Assembly (NCBI GenBank): GCA_047602055.1
Contig: JASGIG010000001.1
Coordinates: 1,488,001-1,552,000 of the forward strand
Source of the DNA: JAODBQ01 sp047602055
GTDB taxonomy: Bacteria > Actinomycetota > Acidimicrobiia > Acidimicrobiales > Ilumatobacteraceae
Direction: 5' to 3'
Length of the DNA: 64,000 nt
Shown here: positions 8,065 through 21,942 of the stretch, piece after piece
Numbering within the stretch: position 1 is the stretch's first letter
How the letters are laid out: each line of letters starts with the position of its first letter
Made by a program: the position numbers and the translations under genes
Notes under the pieces: generated by a model
What the model saw: only the letters and a program-made list of their open reading frames with translations
What the model was told of the DNA's origin: nothing
The model's database searches: none

Positions 8065-8853
8065 ATGCGAGACATCCTGGACGACTTCGAGCGGCAGCGG
8101 AAGGCGCCACCGGCGCCCATCCGCGAGGCCACCGCCGGGCTGCTGGTCGAGGACCGCGCCTCGGGGTTCTGCGGCGACGTCGTCGCCTGCAACGCCGAAG
8201 CCGTCACGTTGCGCGACCGCAACGGCACCAAGCGGCTGTTCACGTTGAAGCCCGCCGGCTTCCGCATCGACGGGCGGCCGGTCACGCTCGTGCGCCCCAA
8301 GGTCGCGCCGAAGGCAGCGGGTCGCACGAACAGCGGCTCGGTCGCTGCGCCCACCAGGCAGCGGGCGCAGCAGGCCAGGGCCAGCCGGATCTGGGTGGAG
8401 GGCCGCCACGACGCCGAGCTGGTCGAGCACGTGTGGGGCGACGACCTGCGCGAGCTCGGCATCGTCGTCGAGCCGCTGCACGGTGCCGACGACCTGGTCG
8501 GCGCGGTTCGTGAGTTCGCCCCCGGCCCGCAGCGCCGCCTCGGGATCCTCCTCGACCACCTCGTCGAGGGCTCGAAGGAGTCACGCCTCGCGGCCCAGGT
8601 GCGCCACCCGCAGGTGCTGATCGTCGGGCACCCGTTCGTCGACGTGTGGGCCGGCGTGCGCCCGAAGATCATCGGCCGCGACGAGTGGCCAGCGGTGCCC
8701 AAGGGGACGTCGTGGAAGGACGGGGTGTGCCGGGCGCTCGGCGCCGACCCGCGCACGTTCTGGCCGCAGCTGCGCAACCGTGTGCAGACCTACGCCGATC
8801 TGCGCCCCGAGCTGGTCGGCGCCGTCGAGCGCCTCGTCGACTTCGTTGCTTAG
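8065..8853 (+). CDS. DUF3097 family protein
   Basis: This 262-residue protein resembles DUF3097, a family largely confined to actinobacteria with no assigned function. Recognisable stretches are GFCGDVVACNAEAVTLRDRNG near residue 38, RIWVEGRHDAELVEHVWGDDLRELGIVVEPL near 112, the Toprim-like LGILLDHLVEGSKES near 160, HPQVLIVGHPFVDVWAGVRP near 185, and the C-terminal WKDGVCRALG. The Glu in WVEGRHDAELVE and the Asp in LLDHLV recall the acidic residues of Toprim-type nucleic-acid enzymes; that is a structural guess. The ATG at 8065 gives the conserved N terminus MRDILDDF. Repeat family B follows directly after the stop. Confidence 0.75.
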   Translation: MRDILDDFERQRKAPPAPIREATAGLLVEDRASGFCGDVVACNAEAVTLRDRNGTKRLFTLKPAGFRIDGRPVTLVRPKVAPKAAGRTNSGSVAAPTRQRAQQARASRIWVEGRHDAELVEHVWGDDLRELGIVVEPLHGADDLVGAVREFAPGPQRRLGILLDHLVEGSKESRLAAQVRHPQVLIVGHPFVDVWAGVRPKIIGRDEWPAVPKGTSWKDGVCRALGADPRTFWPQLRNRVQTYADLRPELVGAVERLVDFVA

Positions 8854-8990
8854 TTTCGACGCTCGATTCGCTCGCTCATCTCGGTCGAGCTTCGAGGAGC
8901 GGCCTGCGGCCGCACCCAGCTTGCTGTGCGCCTCACGCAGAGCGAGTCGGCGAACAAGGTAAGGGGATCGCGGAGCGCCCCCTCCGCACC
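8854..8990 (+). repeat. Dispersed about 140-base 3'-end repeat, family B, copy 1
   Basis: Beginning right after the DUF3097 stop, this stretch matches the reverse strand at about 24096-24236 over most of its length. Shared pieces are CTCGCTCATCTC, GTCGAGCTTCGA, AGCGGCCTGCGGCCGCA and GCGCCTCACGCA. It fills most of the 166-base gap between two convergent genes. Nothing else is seen there. Confidence 0.75.
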
Positions 8991-9019
8991 ACCCCCACGG
9001 TCGGCCCGAGGCCGACCAT

Positions 9020-9673
9020 TCAGTCGAGCACGACTGACTCCTCGGCTTCGATCGTGCCGGGCTTGGCCCTGCGGTGGCGCAGGTACTCGATGACCATCGG
9101 CGTCACCGAGATCGCCACGATGATCACGGCCGCGACCTCCAGGTTGTTCTTGATGAACTCGATCTTGCCGAGGAAGTAGCCGAGCGTGGTCACCCCGACG
9201 CCCCACAGGATGCCCCCGATGACGTTGAACGTCACGAACGTCCGGTAGTGCATCTTGCCGACGCCGGCGAGGATCGGGGCGAAGGTGCGCACCACCGGGA
9301 CGAAGCGGGCGAGGATGATCGTCTTCGAGCCGTGCTTGTCGAAGAACGCCTGCGCCTTGGCGACGTTGGCGGGGTTGAACAGCCGGCTCTGCGGGCGGGT
9401 GAACAGCGAGGGGCCCACCCGCCGGCCGAACAGGTAGCCGACCTGGTCGCCGAGGATCGCGGCGACGGCCGCCACCACCGCCACGAGCGGCAGCCCACCC
9501 GGCAGCACGTGCCCGCCCGCCGTGGAGGCGAGGAACCCGGCGAAGAACAGCAGCGAATCGCCGGGCAGGAAGAAACCGACCAGCAGGCCGCTCTCGGCGA
9601 AGACGATGACGAACAGGACGACGAGGCCGCCCTTGCGGAGCCAGTCGTTGGCGAAGTCCAGCAGGCCGAGCAC
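9020..9673 (-). CDS. DedA family membrane protein
   Basis: This 217-residue DedA/SNARE-associated family membrane protein has the family signature near residue 30 (FAESGLLVGFFLPGDSLLFFAG) and a re-entrant G-rich region (GDQVGYLFGRRVGPSLF). The conserved ARFVPVVRTFAPILAGVGKM near 128 contains the arginines typical of the family, and two C-terminal membrane helices follow. DedA proteins act in lipid-carrier (undecaprenyl phosphate or phospholipid) flipping and proton-dependent homeostasis; the specific substrate is not evident. It lies downstream of the pyrophosphatase gene on the same strand behind a strong hairpin, so it is probably a separate transcript. Confidence 0.88.
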   Translation of the reverse strand: MLGLLDFANDWLRKGGLVVLFVIVFAESGLLVGFFLPGDSLLFFAGFLASTAGGHVLPGGLPLVAVVAAVAAILGDQVGYLFGRRVGPSLFTRPQSRLFNPANVAKAQAFFDKHGSKTIILARFVPVVRTFAPILAGVGKMHYRTFVTFNVIGGILWGVGVTTLGYFLGKIEFIKNNLEVAAVIIVAISVTPMVIEYLRHRRAKPGTIEAEESVVLD

Positions 9674-9694
9674 GACGGGTCAGGCTACCGATGG

Positions 9695-9728
9695 CTGATC
9701 CCCGCGGGCCGTCGCCCGCGGGGATCAG
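9695..9728 (-). terminator. Strong hairpin between hppA and dedA
   Basis: A perfect 15-base-pair stem (CTGATCCCCGCGGGC with its complement) with a CGTC tetraloop sits 10 bases past the pyrophosphatase stop. There is no U-tract, as is common in high-G+C actinobacteria. Confidence 0.8.
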
Positions 9729-9738
9729 GCCGGAAGAC

Positions 9739-12064
<2,326 letters not shown>

Positions 12065-12200
12065 CGGTTCAACTCCGGGTCTCTCGGGCGCGCCGCGGTC
12101 ACGCGGGCGCGCTTGGTTGGCAAACGGGGAGAGTGTAGGGAGACGCCCGACTTCTCACGAAGTTCTTGTCCGCGACCCCCCGGGGCTACCGTGCGCAGCG

Positions 12201-12965
12201 ATGGCACAGGCGATCCAGACGAGGGGTCCGGTCAGCGGCACCGCGACCGTCCGCAAGAAGCGCCGCAAGTTCTTCCTCGCCGACCTCTACAGCACGGCGG
12301 TCGGCAAGAAGTACGCGATGGCGGTCACCGGCATCATGCTGATGGGCTTCGTCATCGTCCACGCGGTCGGCAACCTCAAGATGTACCTCGGCCCCGAGGA
12401 GATCAACCACTACGGCGAGTTCCTGCGCGAGCTGCTCGTCCCGCTGCTGCCGCGCACCGTCACGTTGTGGCTGATGCGCATCGGCCTGCTCGGCGCCGTG
12501 CTGCTGCACATCCACGCCGCTTACGGTCTCACCCGGATCAACCACGAGGCCCGCTCGGTGAAGTACCAGGGCCCGCGTGACTACCAGGTGGCCAACTTCG
12601 CCAGCCGGACGATGCGCTGGACGGGGATCATCGTCGCCCTGTTCGTCATCTGGCACCTGTCCGACCTGACGTGGGGCTTCGCCAACGCGATTGGCACGGA
12701 CGGCACGTTCGTGCGCGGCGACGTCTACGGCAACATCGTCCGCAGCCTCAGCCGGGTGTGGGTGGCGGCGATCTACATCGTCGCCAACATCGCCCTCGGC
12801 ATCCACCTGTTCCACGGCGCGTGGAGCCTGTTCCAGTCGCTCGGCTGGAACAACCCACGGTTCAACAAGTGGCGCCGCGGCTTCGCCGTCGGCGTCGCCA
12901 CGCTGATCGTGGTGATCAACGTCTCGTTCCCGATCGCCGTGCTCGCCGGCATCGTCGACAGGTGA
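12201..12965 (+). CDS. sdhC: Succinate dehydrogenase cytochrome b subunit
   Basis: This 254-residue membrane anchor of complex II is of the single-polypeptide, five-helix cytochrome b558 type. Membrane segments include AMAVTGIMLMGFVIVHAVGN, LMRIGLLGAVLLHIHAAYGL, IIVALFVIWHLSD, AIYIVANIALGIHLFHGAW and a final helix ending AVLAGIVD. The histidines in these helices (VHAVGN, LHIHAAY, WHLSD, IHLFHGAW) fit ligation of two haems, as in menaquinone-linked enzymes. The ATG at 12201 is followed by a basic, cytoplasmic N terminus. It leads the sdhCAB operon, with sdhA 16 bases on. Confidence 0.9.
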   Translation: MAQAIQTRGPVSGTATVRKKRRKFFLADLYSTAVGKKYAMAVTGIMLMGFVIVHAVGNLKMYLGPEEINHYGEFLRELLVPLLPRTVTLWLMRIGLLGAVLLHIHAAYGLTRINHEARSVKYQGPRDYQVANFASRTMRWTGIIVALFVIWHLSDLTWGFANAIGTDGTFVRGDVYGNIVRSLSRVWVAAIYIVANIALGIHLFHGAWSLFQSLGWNNPRFNKWRRGFAVGVATLIVVINVSFPIAVLAGIVDR

Positions 12966-12981
12966 GGCAGGGAAGACAGGG

Positions 12982-14900
<1,919 letters not shown>

Positions 14901-14904
<4 letters not shown>

Positions 14905-15713
14905 CCGACACGGCGGCGCGCCCGACAGCGCAACATCACGGCAACCAGATCGTCAACCTGACGCTGAAGATCTGGCGGCAGAAGGGGCCTGACGATCGCG
15001 GCCACTTCGAGACCTACAAGATCGACGCGATCAGCGACGAGGCGTCGTTCCTGGAGATGCTCGACGTGCTCAACGAGCGGCTCATCTCCGAGAACCGCGA
15101 GCCGGTGACGTTCGACAGCGACTGCCGCGAGGGCATCTGCGGGATGTGCTCGCTGATGATCGACGGGCAGGCCCACGGTCCGCAGCGGGGGACGGCGACG
15201 TGTCAGCTGCACATGCGCAAGTTCTCGTCGAACATGGAGATCGTCGTCGAGCCGTGGCGGGCGACGGCCTTCCCGATCATCAAGGACCTGATGGTCGACC
15301 GCTCGGCGTTCGACCGGATCATCGAGGCCGGTGGGTTCATCACCGCCCCGACCGGTGGCGCCCCCGACGCCAACCTCATCCCGATCGCCAAACCGGTTGC
15401 CGACGCGGCGATGGACGCTGCCGAGTGCATCGGCTGCGGGGCGTGCGTCGCGGCGTGCCCGAACGGGGCCGCGAACCTGTTCACCGGGGCGAAGATCACC
15501 CACCTCAACCTGCTCCCGCAGGGTCAGGCCGAGCGCTACAAGCGCACCGAGGCGATGGTCGAGACGATGGACAGCTACTTCGGCTCGTGCACCAACCACG
15601 GTGAGTGCGAGGCGGCCTGCCCGAAGTCGATCAGCATCGACGTCATCGCGCTGATGAACACCGACTACCTGAAGTCGAAGTTCAAGAACCGCAAGCGCAT
15701 CGACCGCAACTGA
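14901..15713 (+). CDS. sdhB: Succinate dehydrogenase iron-sulfur subunit
   Basis: This 270-residue iron-sulfur protein passes electrons from SdhA to the quinone site. The [2Fe-2S] ferredoxin part has CREGICGMC and a later TCQLHMR. The C-terminal ferredoxin-like part has CIGCGACVAACPNGA and a second set SCTNHGECEAACPKSI for the [4Fe-4S] and third clusters. The start GTG at 14901 overlaps the sdhA stop as GTGA. It ends the operon; the next gene converges five bases later. Confidence 0.92.
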
Positions 15714-15717
15714 TCGC

Positions 15718-16047
15718 TCAATCGCCCCCCAGGGCGCCGATGATCCGGTCCAGCTTGGCGTTGATCTCCGCATCGCTGTGGTCGAACCGCGTGTTGACGA
15801 CGGCAATGCTCTGATCGAGCTTGGCGTCGAGGGACTCGAGCCGGGTGTCGACTCGGTCGAAGCGTTGGTCGGTGAGTGTGGCCTCGTTGCCGATCATCGT
15901 GATCACGGTGTGGAACTGCTCGTCCATCGCCGTGCGCAAACCGACGACCTCGGCAGCGATCATGCTGACGGTGGCATCGAGCGTCCGCTCGTTGCGGTCG
16001 ACCCGGCCAGCGAGCCGGTCGAACTCCTCACGGCTGACGTCGCTCAT
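15718..16047 (-). CDS. Small coiled-coil hypothetical protein
   Basis: This 109-residue protein is mostly helical heptads (FDRLAGRVDRNERTLDATVSMI, DQRFDRVDTRLESLDAKLDQ), with repeated hydrophobic positions typical of a coiled coil. No enzyme motif or membrane segment is visible. An AAGGG ribosome site fits the ATG at 16047 better than the ATG two codons earlier (16053). It converges with sdhB with almost no gap. The function is unknown. Confidence 0.6.
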   Translation of the reverse strand: MSDVSREEFDRLAGRVDRNERTLDATVSMIAAEVVGLRTAMDEQFHTVITMIGNEATLTDQRFDRVDTRLESLDAKLDQSIAVVNTRFDHSDAEINAKLDRIIGALGGD

Positions 16048-16101
16048 CTCCATTCCCTTCTTCGTGGTTGATCCTGCCGCAGAGGCTACGCGAGGGGTGT
16101 G

Positions 16102-16275
16102 ATGGAGTGGGTCGGCGATCTCCATCGAGCGCTGCTGCCAGTCGATGACCGTGGGCGTTGCCGTACCTGCCCGTACGACGCGTCCGGCACGATGCCGGGC
16201 CTTGGGTCCCCGTGCAGCCCGGTCTGCTCACGCGCAGCGGCGAAAGCGAGCGAACGCCAGTCCTCGACCGTCTAG
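16102..16275 (+). CDS. Possible small cysteine-rich protein
   Basis: A 57-codon frame starts at ATG 16102 behind a good AGGGG ribosome site. The predicted protein begins MEWVGDLHRALLPVDD and then carries CRTCPYDASG and SPCSPVC, which could form a small zinc ribbon. It lies in a gap otherwise without a gene and ends opposite the stop of the GH2 gene. Support is limited to the ribosome site, the cysteine pattern and coding-like composition, so it may be chance. Confidence 0.35.
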   Translation: MEWVGDLHRALLPVDDRGRCRTCPYDASGTMPGLGSPCSPVCSRAAAKASERQSSTV

Positions 16276-18391
16276 GAAGGCTTTCGGGCGACCGTCGCGA
16301 CGTAGCGGTTGGTGGCGATCTCGTCGTGGTGCTCGATCGTCAGGTCGAGCCACAGCTCGCCGGGGACGTCGGGGACGACGAAGCGGACGATGCCGACGCG
16401 GGCGACGCCGTCGGCGGCGACGTCGCCCTCCCAGCGCCAGTCGTGGTTGCCGCCCGGCCAGCGCAGCGTCGCCGAGCACAGCGCCGCCTCCAACGGCCGG
16501 CGCAGGTCGTTGACGACGTGCACGTCGAGCGCCAGCGCGGCGCCGGGATGCACCAGGTCGGGGAGCTGGTCGGCGATGACGATCACCGGTCGGCAGGCGT
16601 CGACGACGGCCTGCAGCGCCCGCTTCGGCGTACGCCGATGGTCGAGCAGGCTCCACGAGAACGACGGCGCGGCGTCGTTGAGCATCATCAGCGTGAACCC
16701 GCCCGTCGGCTTGTACTTCAGCCGGCGCATCGTCTCGATCTGATGGCGCAGCAGGGTCGCCTGGTAGCGCTGGGTCTCCTCGCGCCACGAGTCGAACGTC
16801 GGGTGCGGCGCCGGCGGCACGTGGCGCTCGAAGGTCGCCGGCTCGTAGCCGTAGCGCTCGGTCAGCCCGGCCCAGTCGAGGTCCGGCCAGCGCCACGACT
16901 CGGCGAACTCGGCGTTCGCCGGGATCGACCGCGCCCGAGCTCGCTGACGAAGCGGACCATCCGCGGCATCGTCGCCGCGAAGCCGCCGAGGTCGGCCTCC
17001 TCGCCGTAGTACCAGCCGAAGTACAGGTGGCTGTCGGTGCCGTCGAGCTGCGGCAGGTGCGGGGCGACGCCGCTGTGGGCGACGACCGGGCGGGTCTCGT
17101 CGGCGGACTCGAACGCCCGCTTCACCCAGCGGTCGAGCACGCTCTTGTTCCACGTCGGCAGCTGCTGGCCGAGCATGTGCTTGGCGGCGGAGTCGCCGAA
17201 CACCGCGCCGCGGTCGTCCTCGACCGGCAGCGGTTCGTTGTGCGCGCACCAGGTGATGATCGACGGGTGGTGGCCGAGCAGGTCGACGGCCTCGCGCGCC
17301 TGGCGGACGGCCTGCTTGCGCACCGAGCGGGCGTACCTCCACTGCAGCGGGAAGTCCTGCCACACGAGCATGCCGAGCTCGTCGGCCGCGTCGTACAGCT
17401 CCTGGCGACCGATGTGGCCGAGCACGCGCACGAGGTCGAGGCCGGCCTCCCGAGCGGCGAGGACGTCGGCGCGCACAGCTTCGGGCGTCGCCTCGCCGAG
17501 CGCCATCTGCGTCGGCGCCAGGCACGCGCCCTTCATGAACATCCGCTCGCCGTTGATCGAGAACGCCCAGTTCTGCACGGCCACCTCGCGCAGCCCGGTG
17601 CGGACGTCGCGGCCGTCGCTGTGCACGCCGTCGACGTCGACCTCGACGGTGATCGTCGTCAGCGGCTGGTCGCCCATCGACCACGGCCACCACAGGCGCG
17701 GGTCCTCGACGTCGATCGTCCACGCCACCTCGTTGGCACCCTGGGCCAGTGACGTCTCCTGCGACGCGGCCTCGACGCCGTCGACGAGCGTGCGCACGAC
17801 GACGCTGTGCTGGCCGTCGGCGTCGAGCCGGGCGCGCAGGCGCAGGTGGGCGCGGGCCTCGTTGACGTCGCGGCACAGCACCCGGAGCCGGTCGAGGCGC
17901 ACCGGCCCGGTGGTGTGGACGTGGACGGGGCGCCACAGGCCGCCGGGGTTCCAGCTCGGATCACCGCAGTCCCAGTGCTGGAACAGCCCGGTGACGTTGC
18001 GCTTCGCGGTGCGGTCGCGCTGCGGCGCACAGGCCACCTCGACGGCGAGCACGTGCTCGTGGTGCAGTCGCGACAGCCCGGTGATCTCGAACGTGTGCGG
18101 GAAGAAGTAGCCCTCCGGGTCGCCGAGGTAGGCGCCGTCGAGCCAGACGTCGGCCTGGTAGAAGACGCCGCCGAGCGTGACGAACTGGCGCCGCCCGTCG
18201 GGCAGGTCGTCGAGCTCGAAGCGGTGGCGGTACAGCAGCGGGCCGTCGCTGCCGGCGAACGCCGGCGCGCTGCGCCAGTGACCGGGCACGGCGACGACGT
18301 CCCAGCCGCTGTCGTCGTGGTCGAGGCCGACGGCCTCGCGGCGCAGATCGTCGTCGGCCTCCCGGGCCCGCCACACCCCGTCGAGGTTCAC
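16272..18391 (-). CDS. GH2 glycosidase, beta-mannosidase-like, one frameshift
   Basis: Read across one break, this is an about 706-residue glycoside hydrolase family 2 enzyme. The N-terminal sugar-binding jelly roll contains LLYRHRFELDDLP and VTLGGVFYQADVWLDGAYLGD. The immunoglobulin-like and barrel domains follow, with WCAHNEP near residue 384 holding the acid/base Glu. RFVSELG near 483 holds the nucleophile Glu. The break lies at about 16934: one base is missing from a run of C (G on the coding strand). Adding it restores SELGARSIPANAEF. The C-terminal part continues with YKPTGGFTLMMLND. The sandwich and barrel sequence resembles beta-mannosidases more than beta-galactosidases. GTG 18391 starts at VNLDGVW. 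No signal peptide is seen. Confidence 0.8.
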
Positions 18392-18453
18392 GCGGCGAGC
18401 GTATTGCACGACCCGCAAGACCGCTCCCGAGAACCCGGCGCTACTGTCGGAGC

Positions 18454-19860
18454 ATGTCGAACCGTGCTGCCACCCTTGGCCAGTTGAAGGCGTCCGGCTG
18501 GCAGTCGGTGCCGGTCAAAGAGGAGATCCGGCGCAACGCCGTCGCCAAGATCGCGGCCGGCGAGCCGCTGTTCGAGGGCGTGCTCGGCTACGAGCAGACG
18601 GTCATGCCGCAGCTGGAGAACGCACTGCTGGCCGGTCACGACGTCATCTTCCTCGGCGAGCGCGGCCAGGCCAAGACGCGGATGATCCGCTCGCTCACCG
18701 GCCTGCTCGACGAGTGGATGCCGATCATCGCCGGCAGCGAGATCAACGACGATCCGCTGAACCCGATCAGCCGCTACGCCCGTGACCTCGTCGCCGAGCA
18801 CGGTGACGACACGCACGTCGACTGGGTGCATCGCGACGACCGCTTCGGCGAGAAGCTGGCCACGCCGGACACGTCGATCGCCGACCTGATCGGCGAGGTC
18901 GACCCGATCAAGGTCGCCGAGGGCCGCTACCTCAGCGACGAGCTGACGCTGCACTACGGCCTGGTGCCGCGCACCAACCGCGGCATCTTCGCGATCAACG
19001 AGATCCCCGACCTCGCCGAGCGCATCCAGGTCGGCCTGCTCAACGTGCTGGAGGAGCGCGACGTCCAGATCCGCGGCTACAAGGTCCGCCTGCCGCTCGA
19101 CGTGATGCTCGTCGCCTCGGCCAACCCGGAGGACTACACCAACCGCGGCCGGATCATCACCCCGCTGAAGGACCGCTTCGGCAGCCAGATCCGCACGCAC
19201 TACCCACTCGACGTCGACGTGGAGACGGCGATCATGCGCCAGGAGTCGCGGCCGCCGTCGGTCGGCAACGTCGCCGTCGGCATCCCGGCGTACATGGAGC
19301 AGATCGTCGCCACGTTCAGCCAGCTGGCCCGCGGCAGCAGCCAGGTCAACCAGCGCAGCGGCGTCAGTGTGCGCCTCTCGGTCAGCAACCTCGAGGTGCT
19401 CGGCGCCAACGCCCTGCGCCGTGGGCTGCGTGCCGGCGAGCACGCCGTCGTGCCGCGGATCTGCGACCTCGGCGCGCTCGCCGCGTCGACGAGCGGCAAG
19501 GTCGAGATCGAGTCGCTGGAGGAGGGCCGCGAGGGCCAGATCCTGGAGAACCTGGTCAAGTCCGCAGTGCTGACGGTGTTCAAGGAGGTCGTCCCCCACG
19601 ACGAGGTGCGCGAGGTGATCGCCGCGTTCGACGAGGGCACCGTCGCCCACACCGGTGAGGACGTCGCCTCCGCGGACGAGGCGCGCCTCGTCGAGCAGGT
19701 GCCGGCGCTGCGCACCGCCGTCGCCCGGCTCACGGCCGGCGACGAGTCGCCCGCCGCAGTCGCCGCCGCGGTCGAGTTCGTGCTCGAAGGCCTGCACCTC
19801 AGCAAGCGGCTGAACAAGGACGCCTCGGGCTCCAGCGCCACCTACCGCAGCCGCGGATAG
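18454..19860 (+). CDS. MoxR/ChlI-like AAA+ ATPase
   Basis: This 468-residue AAA+ protein is of the MoxR/magnesium-chelatase-I type. Walker A is GERGQAKT near residue 68; a Walker B-like GIFAINEIPDL lies near 182; sensor 1 is VASANPEDYTNRGRIITPLKDRFGSQI near 220, followed by an arginine-finger region. Such ATPases normally work with a von Willebrand A domain protein to remodel or insert metal into client proteins. A fitting VWA partner lies at 25000-27019, about 5 kb away on the same strand; this separation is unusual. It is divergent from the GH2 gene with a 62-base gap. Confidence 0.82.
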   Translation: MSNRAATLGQLKASGWQSVPVKEEIRRNAVAKIAAGEPLFEGVLGYEQTVMPQLENALLAGHDVIFLGERGQAKTRMIRSLTGLLDEWMPIIAGSEINDDPLNPISRYARDLVAEHGDDTHVDWVHRDDRFGEKLATPDTSIADLIGEVDPIKVAEGRYLSDELTLHYGLVPRTNRGIFAINEIPDLAERIQVGLLNVLEERDVQIRGYKVRLPLDVMLVASANPEDYTNRGRIITPLKDRFGSQIRTHYPLDVDVETAIMRQESRPPSVGNVAVGIPAYMEQIVATFSQLARGSSQVNQRSGVSVRLSVSNLEVLGANALRRGLRAGEHAVVPRICDLGALAASTSGKVEIESLEEGREGQILENLVKSAVLTVFKEVVPHDEVREVIAAFDEGTVAHTGEDVASADEARLVEQVPALRTAVARLTAGDESPAAVAAAVEFVLEGLHLSKRLNKDASGSSATYRSRG

Positions 19861-19904
19861 GGAACCGACCCGTCACTTCGGCGGGCTCGTGACTCTGATG
19901 GGGC

Positions 19905-20396
19905 GTGGTGGGAGATGCGAGCGACTTCGCGGCGTGGTACGCCGGAGCACGTCCGAGGGTGCTGGCGACGCTGACGCTCGTCACCGGTGACGCCCATCGG
20001 GCCGCCGAGGCGACCGACGAGGCGTTCCTGCGAGCGCTGTCGCGCTGGAGCGCGGTGTCGCGGATGGGCTCGCCGGTCGGCTGGACAGTGCGCGTCGGCA
20101 TCAACGTCGTGCGCCGCCGCGAGCGCCGTGCCCGCATGGAGGCCCGCCTGCTGCGCCGCGAGGTGCCGCGCGGCGACGTGCCGCCGGCCGCCGGCGAGGC
20201 ATGGGCCGCCGTCGCTCAACTCCCACCGCGCCAGCGCGAGGTGCTCGTGCTGCGCTACGTCGGCGACCTGACCGACGCCGAGATCGCCAGGGCGCTCGGC
20301 GTGTCGCGCAGCGCCGTCTCCAGCGCGCTGACCGACGGCCGGCGCGCGCTCGCCACCCTGCTCGACGAACCGCATCCGGAGGTGCGCCATGTCTGA
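19905..20396 (+). CDS. Sigma-70 family (ECF/SigE-like) RNA polymerase sigma factor
   Basis: This 163-residue sigma factor has a region 2 part (FAAWYAGARPRVLATL...ATDEAFLRALSRW) and a region 4 helix-turn-helix (LPPRQREVLVLRYVGDLTDAEIARALGVSRSAVSSAL). There is no region 1.1 or 3, as expected for ECF-type factors. The start is a GTG at 19905. Its end overlaps the next gene by eight bases (ATGTCTGA), so the two are translationally coupled and the downstream membrane protein is the likely regulator. Confidence 0.85.
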   Translation: MVGDASDFAAWYAGARPRVLATLTLVTGDAHRAAEATDEAFLRALSRWSAVSRMGSPVGWTVRVGINVVRRRERRARMEARLLRREVPRGDVPPAAGEAWAAVAQLPPRQREVLVLRYVGDLTDAEIARALGVSRSAVSSALTDGRRALATLLDEPHPEVRHV

Positions 20397-21942
20397 TCTG
20401 CTCGAACGTGCCGCTCGCGACCTGATCGCCCGCCCAACCGACGGCCCGACCGCCGACGACCTGCACCGCCGCCTGATCGCCCGCCGCCACCGGCGGGTTG
20501 CGACGATGGCCGCCGTGCTGCTGGTGCTCGCCGGCGCCGGGCTGGTGGCCGTCACTCGCCGGGACACTGGCGGGCCGGCCGACGGTGCCGACGTGCTGAC
20601 GTGCGACGACGGCGGCTGCCACGGCTTCGACCGGCTCCCGGTGCTCGACGGCGCGGCCGACTACTACGTCGGCCCGGCCAGCCTGGGCTCGCCGAGCGTC
20701 GACAGCCGGTTCATCGAGCAGACGCTGCGCTGCGTCGAGCTGAACGCGACGTTCGACGGCTGCACGAAGGTCGAGGGCATGGCCATCGTGGCTGCGGTGT
20801 CGTACGACGACGTGAGCTCGGGCACGACGGTCGACACGACGAACCGGCCCGAGTCGTCGTACTGGGTGAGCATCGGCACGACGTTCGTCGACTCCTCGAT
20901 CGAGGACTACGCGCGGGAGCTGGCCACGCCGGGGACCAGCGCCGTCGCGGCCACGCTGTCCGACGGTCGGCCGGCGCTGACGATGGACGTCAGCATGTCG
21001 CCGGCCATCATGTGGCAGGCTCGCCCAGGCGTCGTCGCCTGGGTGACGGTGCCGCCCGAGCGTGCCGGTGAGCTGGCGGCGATCGCCGTCGGCGTGCGCC
21101 GGGTGGCTGGCCCGGCAACGATCGCCGATCGAGTGGTCGTCCCCGGGACGGGGCCGGCGTTCGCCGGCGGGAGCAACAACGGCGCCGGGTTGCTCGTCGG
21201 CCGGCTCGGCGGCGACGAGTGCGTCGGGCTGGGGTACGTCGACGGCTGCGGCCAGGACATCGCGGCGCGCACCTTCGTTCGCTCGGCCGTCGACGGCGTC
21301 GCCGTCACCGGCGCCGTGCCGCCGCAGGTCAGCACGGTGCGGGTCACGCCGCAGTTCGGCCAGCCGCAGGTGATCGAGCCCTTGCCGTTCGCCGACTACC
21401 AGAGCCGGTTCTTCGCCGTCGACCTCAGTCAGGACGCCGTCGTGCGAGTCGAGTGGCTCGACGCCGACGGCACGGTGCTGGCAGCCGAGGACCAGGTGCA
21501 AGGTCAGCAGTACGCCGTCACGTCCGGGGGCGGGGCGCCGATCGCCCTGCTCCGACTCGATGGACGACTTGTCGCCGTTGGTGCCGACGTCACCACCCTT
21601 GCGGCGGCGACGCCGACGGACCAGCCGGGCAGGTACGTCGGCGTGGGTGACGCACCCGGGGACTACCTGTGCGTCTACGTCGGAACGACCGCCGCGATGG
21701 CGGTCACCTGCTCGACGCCGCCGCAGCTCGACCTGGTCGACTCATCCGGCGGCTTCGTCTACGGGGCGGTCGGTGCCGACGTGGCCAGCGTCGAGGTCGA
21801 CGGCCAGCCCGTCGAGCTGCACGCCCTCGCCGAGATCCCCGACCGCCGGTTCTTCGTCGCCGTCGGCGCCAGCGCGGTGCTGCGCGACGCCGCCGGCAAC
21901 GTCGTCGACGTGCCGGCGCCCGTGGACCGCCGACCGTTCTGA
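20389..21942 (+). CDS. Membrane protein coupled to sigma factor, putative anti-sigma factor
   Basis: This 517-residue protein has a short cytoplasmic N terminus (SDLLERAARDLIARPTDGPT) and one membrane helix (about residues 37-56, VATMAAVLLVLAGAGLVAV). A large extracytoplasmic domain follows with several cysteines (LTCDDGGCHGF, LRCVELNATFDGC). The layout and the eight-base overlap with the sigma gene suggest an anti-sigma factor or co-sensor. However, the zinc motif HxxxCxxC of classical ZAS anti-sigma domains is absent. The role is an inference from context. Confidence 0.6.
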   Translation: MSDLLERAARDLIARPTDGPTADDLHRRLIARRHRRVATMAAVLLVLAGAGLVAVTRRDTGGPADGADVLTCDDGGCHGFDRLPVLDGAADYYVGPASLGSPSVDSRFIEQTLRCVELNATFDGCTKVEGMAIVAAVSYDDVSSGTTVDTTNRPESSYWVSIGTTFVDSSIEDYARELATPGTSAVAATLSDGRPALTMDVSMSPAIMWQARPGVVAWVTVPPERAGELAAIAVGVRRVAGPATIADRVVVPGTGPAFAGGSNNGAGLLVGRLGGDECVGLGYVDGCGQDIAARTFVRSAVDGVAVTGAVPPQVSTVRVTPQFGQPQVIEPLPFADYQSRFFAVDLSQDAVVRVEWLDADGTVLAAEDQVQGQQYAVTSGGGAPIALLRLDGRLVAVGADVTTLAAATPTDQPGRYVGVGDAPGDYLCVYVGTTAAMAVTCSTPPQLDLVDSSGGFVYGAVGADVASVEVDGQPVELHALAEIPDRRFFVAVGASAVLRDAAGNVVDVPAPVDRRPF

